A stretch of DNA of 64,000 nucleotides from Coenobita brevimanus (taxonomy: Eukaryota; Arthropoda; Malacostraca; Decapoda; Coenobitidae). The notes beneath the pieces are model-generated. The model was not told the origin of the DNA and searched no databases. It worked only from the letters and a program-made list of their open reading frames with translations. Shown here piece by piece: positions 1 through 9,964 of the stretch. The translations under genes and the position numbers were made by a program. The stretch covers positions 22,110,711 to 22,174,710 of the forward strand of contig CM064666.1 of the NCBI GenBank assembly GCA_032717465.1, in the 5' to 3' direction. How positions within the stretch are numbered: position 1 is the first letter of the stretch; each line of letters begins with the position of its first letter.

Positions 1-1488
1 AAATGCAGAGAGTGGTGGTGGGCAGGCAGTGGGCAGACAGTGATAAGTGGCACCGTGGGGGCAGGAGTTATGATGAGTTCGGAACAGGTGCTGGGAACAG
101 GTGCAACAGGTGTGTAGGTCAGCGACGGTGACAAGTGCGGTCAGGAACAAGGCGTATGGGTGCGGTTGTTTGAGAGGTGAGCACTGGTGAGAAAAATTTT
201 ACACTCGGAAAGAACAGCCAGGTATTACACCACTAGAGGCACTGAGGAGGGGCGAGGCTATCAGATGCTAGACGTCGTGTATCTTGCGATGTCACTAATA
301 GGCGGTGGAGGCGGTCAGAATCTGATGGTTTGAAACACCGCTTCTACCAAATGTAACTTGCAATACTTTGGTGATAGAAACTCTGTGTACAAACAGCTAG
401 ATAAGGAGTTTATTACAAGCTCACAGAAAAATAGTCTGCCCGATTTGGCTGCCTGCTAAGAACTGATGCAATAACGCCGTCTTCAGGCGTGGGAAAGCGT
501 GCTGACCTAGCAAGTTTAGTGGGGGCATGTATGCATTGGGGGGGAGACATATATACATCGGGGGTAGACATATTGTGGAGGGGGTACAGACGTAGCCGAG
601 GGGTGTAATTATACAAAGAAGGTTATCTGGCCACCAATCTCGATAGCATAGTTTTAGGCACTTGTAGTGTGATAGGGCACTTGATTATGGATGGTTAAGC
701 GCAGCCAGAATAAAGTAGTGAGAACTAGTGTCAATGAGGTGAGTTACAGCACTCTCGGGTTATAAGGTTTATTGCACAAAGTTATAAAAGAGATGAGCTA
801 CAGTTAGTAGCGCTTGATAGTAACGTTGGAGCTTCTCACCAGCCTTCTCTCCCCTGTCTCTCTCTAACCTCCTTCTGATCTGAAGGGAATCTCTCCGTCA
901 TTATACAGAGCGTGGGGAGGATGTGTATGGTAAATTTCCTATCACGTCGACTAACAAGCTAGGGCTGGTTACTCCACTTGCTTTGGAGACATCATGAAAT
1001 TCTTGTTCGTCTGGCCTACGAGGAAGTTTGAGATACATCGTATGGTTTAAGAATTCATGGTGGTCTGTGACACCAATGGTTGTGGATATACATTGTGTGA
1101 ATTGACATTCCTTATTCGTCAAGGGAAGAGGATGTGTTCTTTGACTCTTCCTGTAGGACTCGGACATAACCACCTGTTCTACATATTGTTAGCTATAGCT
1201 ATATACAGTAGTTACATATAGCATTGTGTTATATTATGCCTACATATCGCTCAGTCACGGGAAACTGGCGTACCATCCAGTCTTTAGTCATAACATTTTA
1301 ATGGATACTAGATATACATTACAGTCAATTTGTAAGTGAAATACATAATATTGTGAAGGGTACATAATTGGGATAATGTAGTTCTTATAGTTATGAAATT
1401 GTACATGTATAATATAATAGTAATATTAAAATAATACAATGACAAGTTTACTGTAGTCAATTATATAATATATATGAGAAGGACTTGT

Positions 1489-1490
<2 letters not shown>
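1..1490. other. Unassigned; possible degraded LTR
   Basis: No coding sequence is recognisable on either strand; the open frames here are short and look like nothing I know. A minus-strand AATAAA lies at 773-768, with a TATAAAAG-like string at 783-790 on the plus strand. Because an env-bearing retroelement on the minus strand ends at 1660, this stretch could hold its 3' LTR. I cannot find a matching 5' LTR, a TG...CA boundary or a target duplication, so the LTR reading is a guess. Confidence 0.25.

Positions 1491-1579
<89 letters not shown>
1491..1579. repeat. (TA)n microsatellite
   Basis: About 89 bp of uninterrupted TA dinucleotide. It lies just past the 3' end of the env remnant. The Ile-Tyr open frames read through it are artefacts of the repeat. 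Confidence 0.98.
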
Positions 1580-1583
<4 letters not shown>

Positions 1584-1659
1584 AGTGTAATTAAAGTAAG
1601 CCAATATTATATAGTAACCCATATTTTGTTTTTATATAAAATATATATACAATATTTAC

Positions 1660-2357
1660 TCAGTTTTGTCTCACTAGTACAGAACCGTTCTTAAACATTG
1701 ATTCCAGGTTAGCAATCCTTGCATGCATTCTGTGCATGGCCAAAATTAATACAGTAAATATGATCGAAAAAATTACGAAGATGACTGGAGTTGGGCTGTA
1801 TACATAATATGGGTTAAATATAATCCTACTGTATTCTTCCCAAGGTTGTATTGTCTGATTTATTAATTGCATGGTTTCATACTTGGGTGAAGTCAACTTA
1901 ATGTGTGCACTTACGTTCAAGTTCATCCTAGGCAGTGGCTGGAAGTATTTGTGTGTGTGTGGTTGAGAAAGGCATAATGGTTTTTAGTGGGGAAGGTAGA
2001 TGGTGTAGGTGTCAGGACTGCACATTAATCTGGTGAGATGTATAAACCAGATGCTGGTGTATGGGGTGGAGGTGTGTCTGGGCAAGTCACAAAAACTGAT
2101 GTATTTTTAATGAAATAGAACTGTGAATGTCCAATGCGTTGATGGTGGATGAGTTTATCTGGAGCAAATGTGAAGTTGCAATGATGAGGGATGTCATGAT
2201 CTATCATGATGGCCATTTCACAAGGGACTGTCTCAGTTGGCTGAAACGTGAAGATGCACGCAGAACAAAGGTGTAATGCATGTAATGATGTGCGACATTT
2301 GAGCTCAGTTATTGTTTCACTAGTGAAAGTGACAGCGTCCTGTTTCTTGGAGACCAT
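1660..2357 (-). pseudogene. Envelope-like protein, C-terminal half with membrane anchor
   Basis: Two minus-strand pieces are seen. The first (2357-2025, 110 codons) is rich in Cys and His, as in the ectodomain of a retroelement transmembrane subunit. The second (1926-1660, 88 codons) has a strongly hydrophobic stretch of about 20 residues (around residues 47-67) followed by a short basic tail with HRMHAR, the layout of a single-pass anchor plus cytoplasmic tail. Stops separate the pieces. The position downstream of an integrase and a cleavage/fusion-like segment supports env. No full-length product is possible from this copy. Family assignment is by pattern only. Confidence 0.6.
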
Positions 2358-2593
2358 GATGACTTCTGTTTTGATGTTGATGGTGACTAATGAGTCATCT
2401 TTCTCAGAAGGAAAAGGTTATATTTGATAGACTGTGAAAAAACCATCCGTTACAAATGATAAATGAACTACCATTGATGTTGTTGTGAATGTTGCTTCCA
2501 GGAACAGATTTTTTTTCCTCAAACAAAGGTTTCAATCAGTGCTTATGTATGCCTTGACTAATTTTTTGACGGAGGTTGTGAATGGGTAGTAAA

Positions 2594-3046
2594 TTAATGG
2601 TGATCATTACCAGCATTAGCAATTCCTGTCATGAAGGCCTGATACTGAGCTCTAGTATTGTCTGACTGTAGTATTATTACATCAATATGTTCTATGATCG
2701 CAGAGAGGTGTTGGATTAGTGTATTGTTAGCTTCTAGTGCATTTATTTTCTCCACAATTCCTAGAGTTGATGCTTCTGCCTTCCTTAGGTTCTTTATAAT
2801 CTTCAGCAATAAGGAGTTCTGAGTATCAGCTAACTTATGTTGGTATGAGAGACTTTATGCTATTTAGTTAAGTTTGTTATTAATTTCCTCTACATCATTT
2901 TCTGTAGCTAGTCCAATAATCTTGCCTAAAATTGCTCCACCTAGGTCGAACAAACAGCGTCTCTTACGTGTTTTTCTGATGTCGTTTCTTGTCTCCAATG
3001 TGTTACTCCCAGCTGATGGGATATCCTGGATCATGGTGATCATCAC
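2594..3046 (-). pseudogene. Envelope-like cleavage/fusion segment and heptad region
   Basis: The minus-strand frame at 3046-2864 has a basic run (RKTRKRR) directly followed by a Gly/Ile/Leu-rich segment. That is how a furin-type site precedes the fusion peptide in errantivirus Env and baculovirus F-type proteins. The next piece (2809-2594, 71 codons) is Leu/Ile-rich with Asn and Glu, consistent with a coiled coil. A stop lies between the two pieces and another closes the second. The order, cleavage-like site then helix then Cys-rich ectodomain then anchor, matches a class I-like fusion protein. The copy is broken and should not encode a functional protein. Confidence 0.6.
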
Positions 3047-3736
3047 GTGCTTAGCCTGTTCTAGCTTCCAGTCAGTTAATTTAATTAATTCAGCTACTTC
3101 CTGTGTGGGGTGATCATGTGAAGAAGGCTATTGTAATACCGGTTCCAGATTTCTAGGTGGTCCTGATATCTTCTGTAACATTCTTGGTATGTCTTACAGT
3201 ATGTCCAAACTAACTTCGGTACTTATTGTCCTGCACTATTGCTGTTGAGGTTGTTGGGACTATCAGGCAACCCTGTCGGACTAGATGTTGAGGATGTGAG
3301 GTGATCCTCTTGATATCAACAGGAACATGACCCATGGAATTATTTGCCTCATCTTTACCTACCGAAAGAACAACTGTATTAGAGATCTAATCCACGATTG
3401 TTAGCAAGTTATGCTCAGGGTGATGATAGTGATGATGAATAATACAGATATCTTGGCCTGTTTAATCCAATTTCCTATAAAAGGAGTCTAAATCGATTCC
3501 TAAGTCATGTCAATGCCTTGTTATGGTGAGAGTTGTATTGGTTGTACCTATGTTTGTCTGGTATGCGACCGCAGTTTATTCCGATATATGTTAATTGCTT
3601 CAGGTTTATTTTCACCGTGTGTACTAGGGTTTTCGATCGTTTCTTGTGTTTTATAGTTGCAAGCTAAATTTCTTGAGACCTTCTTCAAGTGATCAATATG
3701 TTTCTTTTTCTTCGTCACTCGATAGTGACTTTATCA
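3047..3736 (-). pseudogene. Degraded surface-subunit region of env remnant
   Basis: This gap between the integrase and the cleavage-like site should hold the env surface subunit. All minus-strand frames are full of stops and I see no recognisable motif. The assignment rests on position alone. Confidence 0.35.
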
Positions 3737-4420
3737 CTACCTTATTAACTTTTCTTTTAATAACCCTGTATGGGCCTTCAAATTTAGGTGACTGTAATTT
3801 CTAGTGTGAATGAGGCTATAGGCGATATCACCTATGCTGATATTTGATTCTTTTGTCTTCTTATTAAATGATTTTGTCATTTCTTCCTTGGACATTGCTA
3901 ACTGTTTCTTTACCTTTGTGTGTATTTCTTGAAATTCACATAAGCAACGTTTTGGATAATCGTCATAATTATATATGGGAATTTGCTCGCCCTCTAACGT
4001 CTCATAAGGGAGACGTTTGTCTGACCCGTAAATGATGAAATGAGGTGTATCTCCCATTGATTTGTTAATTGCACAGTTAAGTGATGCTTCAACTCTGGGG
4101 ATCCAGTCATTCCAGTCTGCGTACTTTTCATCGAGAATGTGCCGTAGTACATCTAATATTTTTTTATTCTGCCTTTCCACCAATGCATTGGAAGTTGGAT
4201 GGTAGGCCAAGATATTAACTTTCTTTATATTGTATTGTTTACATAGTTCTTGTAAAATTTCTGGGTAAAATTCACCACCATTGTCGCTTATTAGCACCTT
4301 GGTGTGGTGAACCTACAGATCACACTATCAATGAATACCCGTGCGACTGTTTCTGCTGTTTTATCCTTAATTGGAACCATGATCACAAATCGTGAGAAGT
4401 GATCAGTTGCAACGATGAGA
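3737..4420 (-). pseudogene. Integrase catalytic core, second part
   Basis: The minus frame 4297-3737 contains SDNGGEF, the segment with the second catalytic Asp, then AYHPTSNALVERQNK with the catalytic Glu. Further on is a stretch resembling the integrase C-terminal domain. Upstream, 4420-4300 reads through a motif with TDHFSRF, the usual start of the Gypsy integrase core. A stop or shift near 4300 separates the two. The other part of the integrase is at 5629-5895, beyond the inserted LINE. Family: Ty3/Gypsy integrase of the env-bearing type; confident on domain, less so on clade. Confidence 0.85.
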
Positions 4421-4425
4421 TATTG

Positions 4426-5623
4426 CTTGTCTATCTATCTATTGCCAGACGCCTCAATCCCGTTTGGGGTGGCCACAAACAAATCGCCTCCAAGTCGCCC
4501 TGTCCCCCGCCATTTCACTGCCCTGCTCGCAACTCACACACCCCTCTCTCTTATACCTCTCCACCCTATCCCTCCGTCTCATCCTCGGCCTCCCCCTCCC
4601 TCTTCCCCCCTCCACCTTACTCACATACACTCTCTTCGTCAATCTTTCACCCTCCATCCTCTCCACATGGCCAAACCACCTCAGTGTGTTCCTCATAACG
4701 CTTCCTATCACATCCACATCAACACCACAACGCTCCTTTATATCCTTATTCGTCAGCCTGTCTCTCCATGTGACCACAGGCTCCTCAAATAACTCATTTC
4801 CACTGCTCTCACTCTTGACTTGTGTCCTTCCAACAACGTCCAAGCTTCACTTCCGTACGTTAGAGTTGGTATCACAATACTGTCATGTAGTAACTTTTTC
4901 ACTTCCATGCTCACTTCCCTGTTTCTTATCATTGCTAGCAACCTTTCTTCCCTGCTGTACCCTTTCAAGCACTTCACACTCCAAACCTCCATCCTTACTC
5001 ATCACACTACCCAAGTACTTAAACGTACTCACATTTTCCAATTCCTCACCATCCAACCTCGCTGTCCAGTCACTGACCACCTCTCTCAAAGACCATCACT
5101 TTACTCTTCCATACATTCACCATTCGATTCCGTTTCTTACACACTCTCCCAAACTCATCCACCAAGCCTTGTAGCTCCCCTTCGTCTTCACTCAACAACA
5201 CAGTATCATCTGCAAACAACAGTACAGGGAGTTTCCAAACACTATCCTCTCTCAGCAGGGCCACTCCAACATCCACTACCCTACCTTGTACCTCTTTTAT
5301 TACCCCATCCATGTACAGATTGAACAACCATGGAGACATGACACATCCTTGTTTCAACCCAACTTTCAAAGAGAAAAATTCACTTAATTCACCATCCACA
5401 CGTACTGCAGCCTTCTTACCATCGTACATACTCTTCACAGCATTCAACATCTTCCCATTTACTCCATACATTTTTAACGCTTTCCACAATCCTTGTCTAT
5501 CCACCCTGTCATATGCTTTCTCCAAATCCATGAAAGCCGCATACAACTTCTTTCTCTTCTCTAGAAATTTTTCCACTAAATATCTAAGAATGAATATCTG
5601 ATCTACACAATCTCTTCCCTTCC
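4426..5623 (-). mobile_element. 5'-truncated RTE-like LINE inserted in integrase
   Basis: The minus strand encodes RT from FMDLEKAYDRV through LKQGCVMSPWLFNLY and LLFADDTVL (5576-5070). C-terminal pieces follow in shifted frames (5089-4883, 4992-4753, 4843-4454), including WFGHVERM and RGRGRPRM, which are typical of RTE-like LINEs. The 3' end is a short (GATA)n tail (4429-4442 on the plus strand: ctatctatctat). TATTG lies at both junctions (4421-4425 and 5624-5628) and looks like a short target duplication. The 5' part with the endonuclease is absent. Several frameshifts mean it is dead. Confidence 0.88.
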
Positions 5624-5628
5624 TATTG

Positions 5629-6233
5629 ATTGTGATGGGTAGTTAAGGATAATTTAAGTAAATCAACCGAGACAGTGTCCCACGGTTGTCTAGGTACAGG
5701 ATATTGTCCTATAAGTGCAGGTAACGTGTAACCTTTATGTTTCGCACATGACTCGCATCTGTCTATATGATTATGTATGTCTTTGCGTAACGTTGGCCAA
5801 TAATATGACATCCGGGCCTGTCTGACTGCCCTGACCTTGCCAGGATGCCCTGCATGTGGACTATCGTGTATTACCCTTAAAATGTGAGATATCATTACTG
5901 CCTATTATTGCTTCTGTGATTTGTTTGTTCTGGATTTACCCTATATAAGGCGCTGTTTACCATTGTGAATTGTTCATGTGGTACCTGTAACTTGGGTAAT
6001 GGTACATCATCGCCTGACTCAAGATGATGTATTACTTTAGACCATACTGGGTCCTGTCTTCGTGCGTGTGAAATTTCTTGATTTGTGGGGATCGTCTTAT
6101 CATTGTTGGAGAATGATTCCCCTTTTATTGTAGCAACATTGGCTAACGGGTTTCGTGATAAGGCATCGGCAGCTAAATTTACTTTACCTTTTATGTAGAG
6201 AATATTTACATTGTGATTCTGGATTTTACCTTT
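5629..6233 (-). pseudogene. Integrase zinc-binding domain and RNase H connection
   Basis: The minus strand 5895-5629 reads the integrase H2C2 zinc finger: two His in HDSPHAGH and two Cys in CESCAKH, with YYWPTLRKDI between. The start of the catalytic core (PWDTVSVDL) follows. Upstream, 6233-5900 shows an AADALSRN motif, the conserved end of Gypsy RNase H/connection regions, but stops interrupt the frame. The reading frame is cut at 5629 by the LINE at 4426-5623. Together with 3737-4420 this was one integrase. Confidence 0.85.
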
Positions 6234-6556
6234 CTATCGTGCTCTCATCCCAGAGAGGAGTTTTTCTTGGAACATGCCCACGAGAGGCTTGTGGTCTGTG
6301 TATAGGTGAATTTCGTATCTGACCACTAGGTCACGAAATTTCTGTAGAGCAAATACTACTGCTAGGGCTTCGAAGTCTGTTGTACAGTAATTTGTCTCTG
6401 CTCCTTTTACTTGTCTACTGGCAAAGGCAATGGGTTGGTATTTTCCTCGTTTATCCTCTTGCGTCAATACAGCACCTAAACCTTTAAGGGAAGCATCAAT
6501 GGAAATTATGACACCTGCTATATCTTTGTTAAGGACAGGGAGGAATAATAGAACTA
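6234..6556 (-). pseudogene. Gypsy RNase H domain fragment
   Basis: The minus frame contains SIDASLKGLGAVLTQ, PIAFASRQ, NYCTTDFEALAVVFAL and YTDHKPLVG, which are the successive conserved blocks of Ty3/Gypsy RNase H, including catalytic acidic residues. The frame closes at 6234. Upstream the similarity ends abruptly near 6556, within about 15 bases of the poly(A) signal of the neighbouring cold-shock-domain unit. Reverse transcriptase, which should precede it, is missing. Confidence 0.88.
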
Positions 6557-6568
6557 GCTAACCTAACC

Positions 6569-6574
6569 TTTATT
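6569..6574 (-). terminator. Poly(A) signal of the cold-shock-domain unit
   Basis: AATAAA on the minus strand, about 270 bases past the end of the reading frame and just before similarity to the neighbouring Gypsy RNase H begins. It completes a promoter-ORF-poly(A) layout. Confidence 0.5.
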
Positions 6575-6847
6575 GGTGCATTGTAGAAAACTACCAGTGA
6601 GGCAGCCTTGCAAAGCTAGAGAAGAGTGCAACGAGAACCACGTCTGCACCCTTCGCGACCATGCATAAAAGTCAACTTCCAGATTTTTTTATTTTTATGG
6701 CTATCGGCCTTAATGTGGCCATTAAGCCAAACAGTTACAGTATACACACACTGAATATACATACACATATATATACACATACAGATGCACCCACAGTCCA
6801 CAATAGGTACAAGAAGCAGAAGTAGGGCAGGCAGGCTGTTGCAGGAA

Positions 6848-8023
6848 CTAGATGGCTGAGGCTGTAGGGAGGCAGTGACAAAGAGGCAGTAGCAGAAAGA
6901 CTGGGTACTGCACTGTCGAGGAACGGGATCCAGAGTCAGAGTCCAGGTCAGGACCAGGGGAAAGGTGGGACTTCACGACCCCAAGGGTGCAGGAGATGAT
7001 ACGACACTCCTCGGGGTCGGTAACAGCCTGGAGGGACCCCCGGTGCAGCTCGTTGAAGGAGAGCAAAGCTCGCCGGAAGTCCCCCTTAGTAAATTCCCGC
7101 TCATCAGGCTCCTCCGGTGCCAGGTCCTTGTAATGGACCAGCTGGTCCTCGAAGATCTCGAGGCCCAGCTGTGGAAGGGAGGCAAAGTCGTCCCAAGAGA
7201 TGTGCCGTGACGAACGGGAAGGCTTAGGGCTCGCTGGTTCCTGGTCCTCTGGTGGTGGTGGTGGTGGTGGAGGCTTGAGGCTCGCTGGTGTCTGGTCCTC
7301 TGGTGGTGGAGGTGCATAAGAAACAGGAGCTGCAACTTCAGATGGCAAAGAATGTGTGACATCCCCCACCTCCATGGGCACCTCTGAGAGAGGCTGAGAA
7401 GCAGACCGGCGGGAGACTGCACGGCCCGACAGCTGTATCCTCGTTGGTGGAGTAGAGGGCTGTAGCTGCAGCACCCTCGGGACCAAGGAGGTGGGGGTTG
7501 CAGATGGCCCAGGATGACGTCGACCAGCCCTCCTCCCAGGCCTCCTCTGCACCACGGGTGTGGAGGAAAAAGACTCGGGGATAGAGATGGCAGGGAGCCC
7601 GTTGGCCTGGAAGATGACGGGCAGGCGCTGGGCAAAAACTGCCAGATCTCCCCCCGAGAAAGCCTTGGCAACCTCCACACACATGGCTATGATGGTAGAG
7701 GCAGAGGAGGTAGGGAAGGAGGCAGGAGCAGCAGGTGGAAGCTGACGACGACGTCTACGACGGGGGAGGGCGTGGAGAGAGCCTCACACTGCCTGGCCTG
7801 CAGGGCCGGTGACGAAAGCAGCTGCAGGGCCCTTAGCATCCTCTTCCACCACAAACTCCACCACCTCGCCAGCAGCAACCGAAGGCACAGGATGGGCAGG
7901 GTTGGGGGCCACGATGGAGGAGCGGTGGAGGAACACTTCCTCCCCTGAATCACGGCGAATCAGGAAGCCGTAGCCCTTCCGAACGTTGTACCATTTCACG
8001 TGCCCCACAACCTTGGCTGCCAT
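6848..8023 (-). pseudogene. Cold-shock-domain (Y-box-like) protein, one internal stop
   Basis: The ATG at 8023 sits in a near-perfect Kozak context (ccaccATGg). Residues 1-79 are a cold-shock domain: GHVKWYNVRKGYGFL carries RNP1 (KGYGF), and EEVFLH carries RNP2, ending with VTGPAGQ as in Y-box proteins. A TGA at 7786-7784 interrupts the frame, but the same frame continues without a shift for over 300 codons: an Arg-rich run (RRRRRR), a Pro-rich stretch with PPPPPPPP, then an acidic C-terminal part (SWDDFASLPQLGLEIFEDQ) that I do not recognise. The tail is unlike the Gly/Arg-rich tail of true Y-box proteins. It could be ORF1 of a mobile element, a captured gene or a retrocopy. The single stop (one C-to-T change from CGA would explain it) suggests recent decay. 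Confidence 0.65.
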
Positions 8024-8147
8024 GGTGGATATTCAGCTGCTGGATTGAAATTCGAGATGAAGTGACGCTGGATAGAAAGTCCCCAGACGTGTTGCCTTCT
8101 CAACTGCTACTTCTTCTCCTCATGCAACTTCCAGAAGTCGTGGAGGA

Positions 8148-8178
8148 GATTATATACTCCCAGCTGGTCTGCCATTGG
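8148..8178 (-). promoter_or_regulatory. CCAAT and TATA box upstream of the cold-shock-domain ORF
   Basis: On the minus strand a CCAAT box (8178-8174, inside ggccaatggc) is followed by TATATAA (8156-8150), about 127 bases before the ATG at 8023. With the Kozak ATG and the AATAAA at 6574 it looks like an RNA polymerase II unit. Spacing between CCAAT and TATA is shorter than usual, and no transcription evidence is available. Confidence 0.45.
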
Positions 8179-8225
8179 CCAGAGGCAAGACCAACCAGAT
8201 GATGATTGGTGCTCCCACCGGTAGT

Positions 8226-9588
8226 TTAAGAGACCCGGCCAAGTAGGAGGAGGCAGTTTGTAAGACAGTTTGTATAAGCCGGCTTAAACAACATCTGGGA
8301 TTGCCGGCCTAGTTTGGGTCGTTCCTGGGGAAAGATGGTAGGGCCGTGACAGGTCATACTCACCATCTGAGGAGTTGGAGCATCGACCACCTGTGGAGGA
8401 GGGTACACCATCTGAGGGGTACTAGTGAATTGTGAGGAAGTACCTGTACTGGTGGGGACAGCACCGCCGTACTGCTGTTGGGGTATTAATGCAGCATTTG
8501 CCTTCTGCCTACGAAACACTAAAGCTGATTGTCCTGATTGAGAGTTACGTGGTTTGTGCTTGTTCTGCTGCTGCTTGAGATACTGCTGCTGGTTGGGGTA
8601 ATGCTTGTACCTCTTCCAATAGGGTTTCTGCGTATTCTGCCCTTGGTCTTTCTTCTGTGGTTTGTTTGGACCGTGGCCATTATTCTGAGAACAGCCTTGA
8701 TGCTGGGGTTCAGTCTGAGATAGCTTCCCAGACTTGGCAGTACTTTTCCTGTTCCAGGTCTGTTGCTTACGAGTTTGGTACCCATACGCAGTGAAGAATG
8801 CATCAACCTTTTCCACCATTTAGCTGGCATCCTTTACCTGACAAATCTTGAGCTGAGCCATAAGCTCAGCAGGCCACGATTTTTCTAGCTGTGTGCGCAG
8901 CATGAGGTCAATTATCCCCTCTCGCGTGCTAGGGGTCTCGTCTTTCTCCGTCCACTCATCTAAGGAAGCAGTGAGATGGTCGAGGAACTGAACAGCAATC
9001 TCCTTTTCTTGGAGATGCACACTCATGAACTGACTCCTGGCATCATCAACTGTGAGACTGTACACTTTGATGAATGCGGCCTTCATCATCTCATACGTGA
9101 GATTGTCCCCACGAATTCTGTGGAGAATATTGAGGGCAGGGACCTCAAACAAGCTAAAAAACTGGAGCCGCGTAGCTGCCTCATCCAGCTGGTAAAGCTG
9201 CGCCATGTCCTCGAAACGAGCTTTGAATGACTAGATTTACTCGCCTTCCTTGTATGAAGGAAGCGTGAGGCACGGGGTTGCCAGAACGTGTGCTGAGAGA
9301 GCACTCGTGTAGTTCGGGTTGGCTGTACCAGATGTGCCTGCAGCCAAGGAGTCTTGCTTGAGCTTCAACACCTCAAAGCTCATGCTTCTCACGTGCCTTG
9401 TGCTCGGCATGCTTGTTTTCGTGCTGTTCTCACTCATATTCACATTCTCTTTCACATTCCTCACGCTGTTCTTGCTCGTGTTCAATTTGAATTTTCCTCT
9501 CTTCAGAGGCAACAATCTTACGTTGCTGTTCATAACTGTACTGTGAGAACACATAGTCTTTAATTTCCTGGGGATTGGTAAGCCCCAT
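8226..9588 (-). pseudogene. Gypsy-type gag
   Basis: The ATG at 9588 opens MGLTNPQEIKDYVFSQY followed by a Glu/Gln/Arg-rich coiled coil, closed by a stop near 9400. In another frame, 9554-8820 gives the capsid-like part: SFKARFEDMAQLY, LFEVPALNILHRI, MMKAAFIKVYSLT and a region ending WPAELMAQLKIC, the usual layout of Gypsy Gag. A TAA at 8822-8820 separates it from 8819-8226, a Gln/Asn/Lys-rich basic tail without a clear zinc knuckle. Protease and RT do not follow; the cold-shock-domain unit begins instead. The sequence is clearly gag-like; its relation to the env-bearing pol at 1.66-6.56 kb is unknown. Confidence 0.7.
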
Positions 9589-9952
9589 ATCCTTGGCTTC
9601 GTGTATATATACTATATACTAGTAGCCATGATGCTAACTCAACTACAGTAAGACTGAATGGACTAAAGACTGACGTACTGACTGCTGTTTCGCAGATAAT
9701 TGCTAAAAATCAAAAGTAAAATATATAGGCACAGGCTGATGGTGACCAGTTTCATCTAGTTAAACTGCTAAAGAAAGAAATAAAAAAAAATGCAACTGAC
9801 TAGGAAAACTTTTACATAAAATTAATAAAGCCGAATGAATAACCACCAGTAAGGTAGTGCCTATAAACTTTAATGATAACTAATAACTACAGTAGCCAAG
9901 AGTGAGTATTATTTCGTTAATAACTTTAAAGCTAGGAGTTATATCCTGGAAT

Positions 9953-9962
9953 GAGGTCGCCA
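9953..9962 (-). other. Primer-binding site (TGGCGACCTC)
   Basis: On the minus strand TGGCGACCTC follows the LTR end (CGTGACA) after two bases. The same ten bases follow the LTR of the Gmr1-like family, so both would use the same tRNA primer. The leader between here and the gag ATG at 9588 holds no other feature I can name. Confidence 0.6.
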
Positions 9963-9964
9963 GA

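Larger units (their letters stand above)
1660..6556 (-). mobile_element. Env-bearing Ty3/Gypsy (errantivirus-like) remnant
   Basis: Read on the minus strand, the remnant gives RNase H (6556-6234), a connection region, the integrase zinc-binding domain (5895-5629), the integrase core (4420-3737) and an envelope-like region (3046-1660). This is the usual pol-env order of errantivirus-like Gypsy elements. Protease and reverse transcriptase are not present upstream; the element stops near 6556, where the cold-shock-domain unit begins. A LINE fragment splits the integrase. Stops and frameshifts are frequent, most of all in the surface part of env, so this is a dead copy. Gag at 8.2-9.6 kb on the same strand may or may not belong to the same original element. 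Confidence 0.75.

Noticed and set aside
413..1173. Short minus-strand frames of 67 and 90 codons
   Set aside because: No domain, no recognisable composition and no gene context.
1485..1694. Open frames of alternating Ile-Tyr at this and all other (TA)n tracts
   Set aside because: They are translations of TA microsatellites with no other coding evidence.
4399..5601. Long plus-strand Ser/Pro/Leu-rich frames (up to 236 codons)
   Set aside because: They are antisense shadows of the minus-strand LINE RT.
6973..7680. Alternative minus-strand frame of 235 codons overlapping the cold-shock ORF
   Set aside because: The other frame is continuous with the cold-shock domain and holds the polyproline run; this one is Ser/His-rich shadow.
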